From positions 13,882,001 through 13,946,000 of the forward strand of contig CATNEN010000038.1 in assembly GCA_950097015.1 (NCBI GenBank): a stretch of DNA of 64,000 bases, given 5' to 3'. Position 1 is the first letter of the stretch. The number at the start of each line of letters is the position of its first letter. This stretch comes from Macrostomum hystrix. Its lineage: Eukaryota; Platyhelminthes; Macrostomidae. Made by a program: the position numbers and the translations under genes. Under the pieces are notes generated by a model that had not been told where the DNA came from, did no database searches, and saw only the letters and a program-made list of their open reading frames with translations. Of this stretch, positions 60,801 through 64,000 are shown piece by piece.

Positions 60801-63800
60801 GATAAAGTAGATAATCCCATCTGATCCACCAACTAATAAAGTAGATAATCCCTTCTGATCCACCTACTGATAAAGTAGATAATCCCATCTGATCCAACAA
60901 CTGATAAAGTAGATAATCCCATCTGATCCACCAACTGATAAAGTAGATAATCCCATCTGATCCACCACCTGATAAAGTAGATAATCCCATCTGATCCACC
61001 ACCTGATAAAGTAGATAATCCCATCTGATCCACCTACTGATAAAGTAGATAATCCCATCTGATCCACCAACTGATAAAGTAGATAATCCCATCTGATCCA
61101 CCTACTGATAAAGTAGATAATCCCATCTGATCCACCAACTGATAAAGTAGATAATCCCATCTGATCCACCTACTGATAAAGTAGATAATCCCATCTGATC
61201 CACCAACTGATAAAGTAGATAATCCCATCTGATCCACCAACTGATAAAGTAGATAATCCCATCTGATCCACCAACTGATAAAGTAGATAATCCCTTCTGA
61301 TCCACCAACTGATAAAGTAGATAATCCCATCTGATCCACCAACTGATAAAGTAGATAATCCCATCTGATCTCACCAGGCATTCTGCAGTTCAGCAAGCGT
61401 GACCAGCACAAACCGGTGCTGATCGGCCTGGACTGCCTTTCAGTCCTGAAGCCGCTGCTGCAGAAACGCCATGCCGCCAGGGATGACGAAGTTCGAGCCT
61501 TCCTGGAGATCGCCCTGTCGCTGGCGCTTTATCCGACTTGCTCCGACGAGGTCAAGAAGGCCCTGGAAGCAGATCTGGCTGCTCTGTCTGCGTACAGCGA
61601 GAAATGGAAAAACTCTTGCCAAATGCGCTCGCTGATCTTGCTAATTAGAGGCAAATTTGGTATATTAATTTGGCTACATAATCCTACTAATAGTAGGATA
61701 AAATGTGTCAATCGACTAAAAACCGATGCGTACAACAGCATTTTCATTTCAGAGCCTAATTCCGCTCCGGCGAGATCCAACGAAGCAGTTTGGACTACTG
61801 ACGCTTTCGCAGATGACAACGAGGGTACTTCAACAAACTTTTAACGTTTGTTAAATACTAAATTATCCATTTTATATGGTTGCTGGAAGCGTCTTTATTG
61901 AATTAACGTGCTAGTACTTTCCTGTATTAAGTTTAATTACTTGTACTTTAGGAATAATCGGAAGTTACTTGAATTAACGAAAGTTACTTGTATGAACGGA
62001 AGTAACTTGTATCAACGGAAGTTACTTGTCTTAATGGACGTTACTTGTATTAATGGAAGTTACTTGAATTAACGGAAGTTGCTTGTATCAATGGAAGTTA
62101 CTTGTATTAACGGAAGTTACTCGTATTAACGGAAGTTGCTTGAATTAACGAAAGTTACTTGTATTAAAGGAAGTTACTTGTAATAACGAAAGTTACTTGT
62201 ATCAATGGAAGTTACTTAAATTAACGGAAGTTACTTGTATTAACGAAAGTTACTTGTATGAACGGAAGTACAAGCTACGAGTTACTTGTATGATACTCGT
62301 AGCTTGTATCAACGGAAGTTACTTGTCTTAATGGACGTTACTTGTATTAATGGAAGTTACTTGTATTAACAAAAGTAACTTTTATTAACGAAAAAACTTG
62401 TATTAATTAACGGAAGTTACTTGTATCATTTTAGAGACATTGGCACCCAACACTACAATAGAAGTAGAGGACGATGGTACTGCTGATGTCAACAGAGGTA
62501 CGAGTATTATAACTGATTGCAGTCGGTTGATTGTGCATTTATTGATATCTTAGCTATGCAAATATGATACAGCTAAAATTTCGAAGAATTTTTTATCGCA
62601 AATTGATAGAGTTTGTCGCGCAAGTTGCCAATACAGAAACAGATTTGCGTGACGCTAATCCAAAGCAGCAGCAGAAAATTTCTGGTAAGAGCCATTGCTA
62701 GTGGCCCAGTCTGTGTACAAGGTGGGGCCTAGTCTGTGTACCAGGTGTGTGGCCTAGTCTGTGTACAAGGTGTGGCTTAATCTGGGAACAAGGTATTGCC
62801 TAGTCTGTGTACACGTTTTGACCTAGTCTGTGTACAAGGTATGGCCTAGTCTGTGTACAAGGATAGCCTAAGTCTGTATACAAGGTGTGTGGCCTAGTCT
62901 GTGTACAAGGTGTGGCTTAGTCTGGGTACAAGGTATTGCCTAGTCGGTGTACAAGTTATGACCTAGTCCTCGCACCAATTTCACAAAGCCAACCTGCGCT
63001 AAACTTCAGCCAGTCAGCTGATTGTCGGCTACTCAAGGAATGCCCCAGCAGACGCCACATTTGCCAAATGGCTTGTGGACCAGCTGAACAAGATTGGACA
63101 GGCGGTTAGTCGGACACCAGCTCAATATTTTTACGATTTGAGTGAGAAATTGACTCAAATTTACTTGAAAACTATATTTTGACCAGAGCTGGACAGTCGA
63201 TATAACTCCCAAGCTTTTGGAAGAGCCACCTCAGCAGCCAGAGCGTCTCTGTACCATAGATGCTATCAATGATTGCCGGGCCCTGATCTCCTGCGTATCG
63301 AGGGCCTACGAGGAGGACTGCGTCTGCAGGCACGGTAAGACAGCGTTGAACGGCTGAATGCGGGTCAGGGTGTGGCGCATTTAGGAGCAAGTAATTACAC
63401 GCTAACAGATTTCATTGGGCTATGACTACAATCAAGGACAATCAGCTACTCCCAAACCACCCAACAACCACCCAGCAACCACCCAGCAACCACCCAGCAA
63501 CCACCCAGCAACCCCCAGCAGCCACCCAGCAACCACCTAACAACCCCCAGCAACCATCCAGCAACCACGGCAGCAGGCAAGCCGTCGATCCCTACCATCC
63601 CTACAGAAGTGCAGCTCGCCTCGGAACTGCGCAAGCCCTGGATTGCTCTACGCTGCAATTCCGCACAGGACAGCTACAGCCCAGGCGGCTGGCTCCTGGC
63701 CTGTCTGGGCGATCGGGCCACCTGGGAAGCTTTGCTGGATTTCTCAAACAGAAATCTTTGGGCAGATTCATTGGACAAGCTGAGCAAACTGCTCAAAGAG

Positions 63801-64000
63801 CCACTAGAACCGTTCGTCGTCACCCAGTCGTCCACAATCGGCCAGCAGCGGTCGCGTCTAGACCCAGTCGCGAACTTCAAGAACTGGACGCCGTCGGAAG
63901 TTGGCGAATGGCTGGACAAACACGAGCTGCCCAAGGATCGCCTGAATTACCTGGACGGTGGCCACCTGCAGTTTCTTGCCGATCTAAAGAAGCACGCACC
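51805..64000 (+). CDS. ARM-TIR-SAM protein, 3' end outside the window
   Basis: Exons 51805-52105, 53693-54241, 61378-61659, 61753-61824, 62435-62497, 62625-62684, 63010-63104, 63187-63334 and 63607-64000+ join in one frame, nearly all phase 1. The first three (about 375 aa) are all-helical and armadillo-like (LRLLELVLAICHSC, AIIYNVLWQDSVNLG, VLIGLDCLSVLKPLLQ). A short acidic, low-complexity linker follows. A TIR domain starts at QLIVGYSRNAPADATFAKWL and continues with DAINDCRALISCVSRAYEED, ELRKPWIAL and YSPGGWLLACLG. A SAM domain begins at NFKNWTPSEVGEWL and continues HLQFLADLKKH to the edge. The order differs from SARM1 (ARM-SAM-SAM-TIR). The SARM1 catalytic Glu has no obvious counterpart in the aligned helix, so NADase activity is doubtful. 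The likely role is innate-immune or stress signalling (inference). Intron 2 is a 7.1-kb satellite. Confidence 0.85.
52169..52330 (+). mobile_element. SINE copy 3, most complete, tRNA-derived
   Basis: GGGGCTGAGTGGCAGAGCGG is an A-box-bearing tRNA-like head, and GAGCTCGATTCC about 45 bp later is a degenerate B-box. It is followed by ACATTCATTT, GGCGCAGCCGCGGAGAGA and GGCTTGTCGTGCAATTGACG. It lacks the cloverleaf 3' half of a real tRNA and shares its body with the copies at 4150-4250 and 20739-20803, so it is a retroelement, not a tRNA gene. Confidence 0.7.
52370..52515. other. G-rich island in an intron
   Basis: About 145 bp are strongly GC-rich on the plus strand, with several runs of four or more G (AGGGAGGGGGGCAGAGGGGC and later GGAGGGGGGGCGCA). 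It sits in otherwise AT-rich intron 1 of the ARM-TIR-SAM gene. The spacing allows G-quadruplex formation. Confidence 0.55.
52891..53642. mobile_element. non-autonomous hAT element filled by a minisatellite
   Basis: The left end CAGGGGTCGGCAAA and right end TTTGCCGATCCCTA are imperfect inverted repeats. The right inner sequence (ATCTGGCCCGCGGGCCGGAG) closely matches the inner end of the hAT element bordering at 995. There is no transposase. The interior is mostly a 16-bp tandem repeat. Flanking octamers do not match, so the insertion is old or an end has drifted. It ends 50 bp before the acceptor of exon 2 (53693). Confidence 0.7.
52975..53550. repeat. 16-bp minisatellite inside the hAT derivative
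   Basis: About 36 copies of GAGATGAGACACGGGA, with an alternative GATCAGACACAGAAGA version interspersed. It is purine-rich and stop-free on the minus strand. Confidence 0.95.
54290..61372. repeat. 34-bp satellite-like array, ~208 copies, fills a 7.1-kb intron
   Basis: The unit contains GTAGATAATCCCATCTGATC followed by CACCAACTGATAAA, with position-specific variants (CACCTACTG, CACCACCTG, CAACAACTG, CCTTCTG, GATTGAG). It occupies essentially all of intron 2 of the ARM-TIR-SAM gene, from about 50 bp after the donor to 6 bp before the acceptor. Because 34 is not a multiple of three and the minus strand has no stops, all three minus frames stay open for kilobases. These ORFs (up to 543 codons) are artefacts. 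Larger-scale duplications inside it are described in the findings. Confidence 0.98.
61930..62430. repeat. 19-bp minisatellite, ARM-TIR-SAM intron 4
   Basis: About 24 copies of TTGTATTAACGGAAGTTAC with substitutions. A small inverted segment near 62268-62310 (ACAAGCTACGAGTTACTTGT and TACTCGTAGCTTGT) interrupts the array. Confidence 0.9.
62695..62970. repeat. ~22-bp minisatellite, ARM-TIR-SAM intron 6
   Basis: About twelve copies of GTGTGGCCTAGTCTGTGTAC plus AAG. The array starts about 10 bp after the donor at 62685 and ends 40 bp before the acceptor at 63009. Confidence 0.9.
63445..63560. repeat. 11-bp minisatellite, ARM-TIR-SAM intron 8
   Basis: About ten copies of CCACCCAGCAA lie about 45 bp before the acceptor of the TIR/SAM exon at 63607. 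Confidence 0.85.

Noticed and set aside
54336-61411. Many overlapping minus-strand ORFs of up to 543 codons
   Set aside because: They are read through a stop-free 34-bp tandem repeat in all three minus frames at once and lie in an intron on the opposite strand. Open frames are a by-product of the repeat.

Overview
This window is animal nuclear DNA, probably from an invertebrate. The genes are split by spliceosomal introns with GT-AG borders and one GC-AG border. The recognisable products are metazoan: a MAP7/ensconsin microtubule protein, an oligosaccharyltransferase subunit, two mitochondrial or amino-acid catabolic enzymes, and an ARM-TIR-SAM protein of a kind I associate with invertebrates. 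Mobile DNA is eukaryotic cut-and-paste (hAT, mariner/Tc1), MITE-like elements and a tRNA-derived SINE. I cannot name the species or phylum.

Layout. 1-995: end of a hAT transposon with the start of its transposase on the minus strand. 2730-3140: minus-strand fragment resembling the C-terminal part of a macro domain. 3555-7826: 4-hydroxyphenylpyruvate dioxygenase (HPD), plus strand, all but the first tiny exon. 8612-11627: minus-strand territory with an octapeptide-repeat ORF and a three-exon, unidentified membrane-protein-like gene. 14770-37500: a 23-kb MAP7/ensconsin gene with several phase-compatible candidate first exons. One of its introns holds a mariner inserted inside another Tc1/mariner element (26468-29587). 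40752-41171: KRTCAP2. 43093-47994: complete PCCB, five exons. 51805-64000: nine exons of an ARM-TIR-SAM gene that runs off the right edge; one of its introns is a 7.1-kb array of a 34-bp unit.

The most striking property is the amount of tandem repeat. By my hand estimate about 23 kb (roughly a third) is minisatellite, in some 29 separate arrays with periods of about 11 to 38 bp. Nearly every long intron carries its own private repeat, often ending a few bases from a splice acceptor. Many arrays lack stop codons and create large false ORFs on both strands.

Functional links between the genes are loose. HPD (tyrosine breakdown) and PCCB (propionyl-CoA carboxylase beta, for Val/Ile/Met/Thr and odd-chain fatty acids) are both catabolic. 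KRTCAP2 acts in ER N-glycosylation, MAP7 links microtubules to kinesin-1, and the ARM-TIR-SAM protein is a likely innate-immunity or NAD-linked signalling factor. There is no operon logic. Exon models were built by hand from reading-frame continuity, splice borders and remembered family sequences, and need transcript support.
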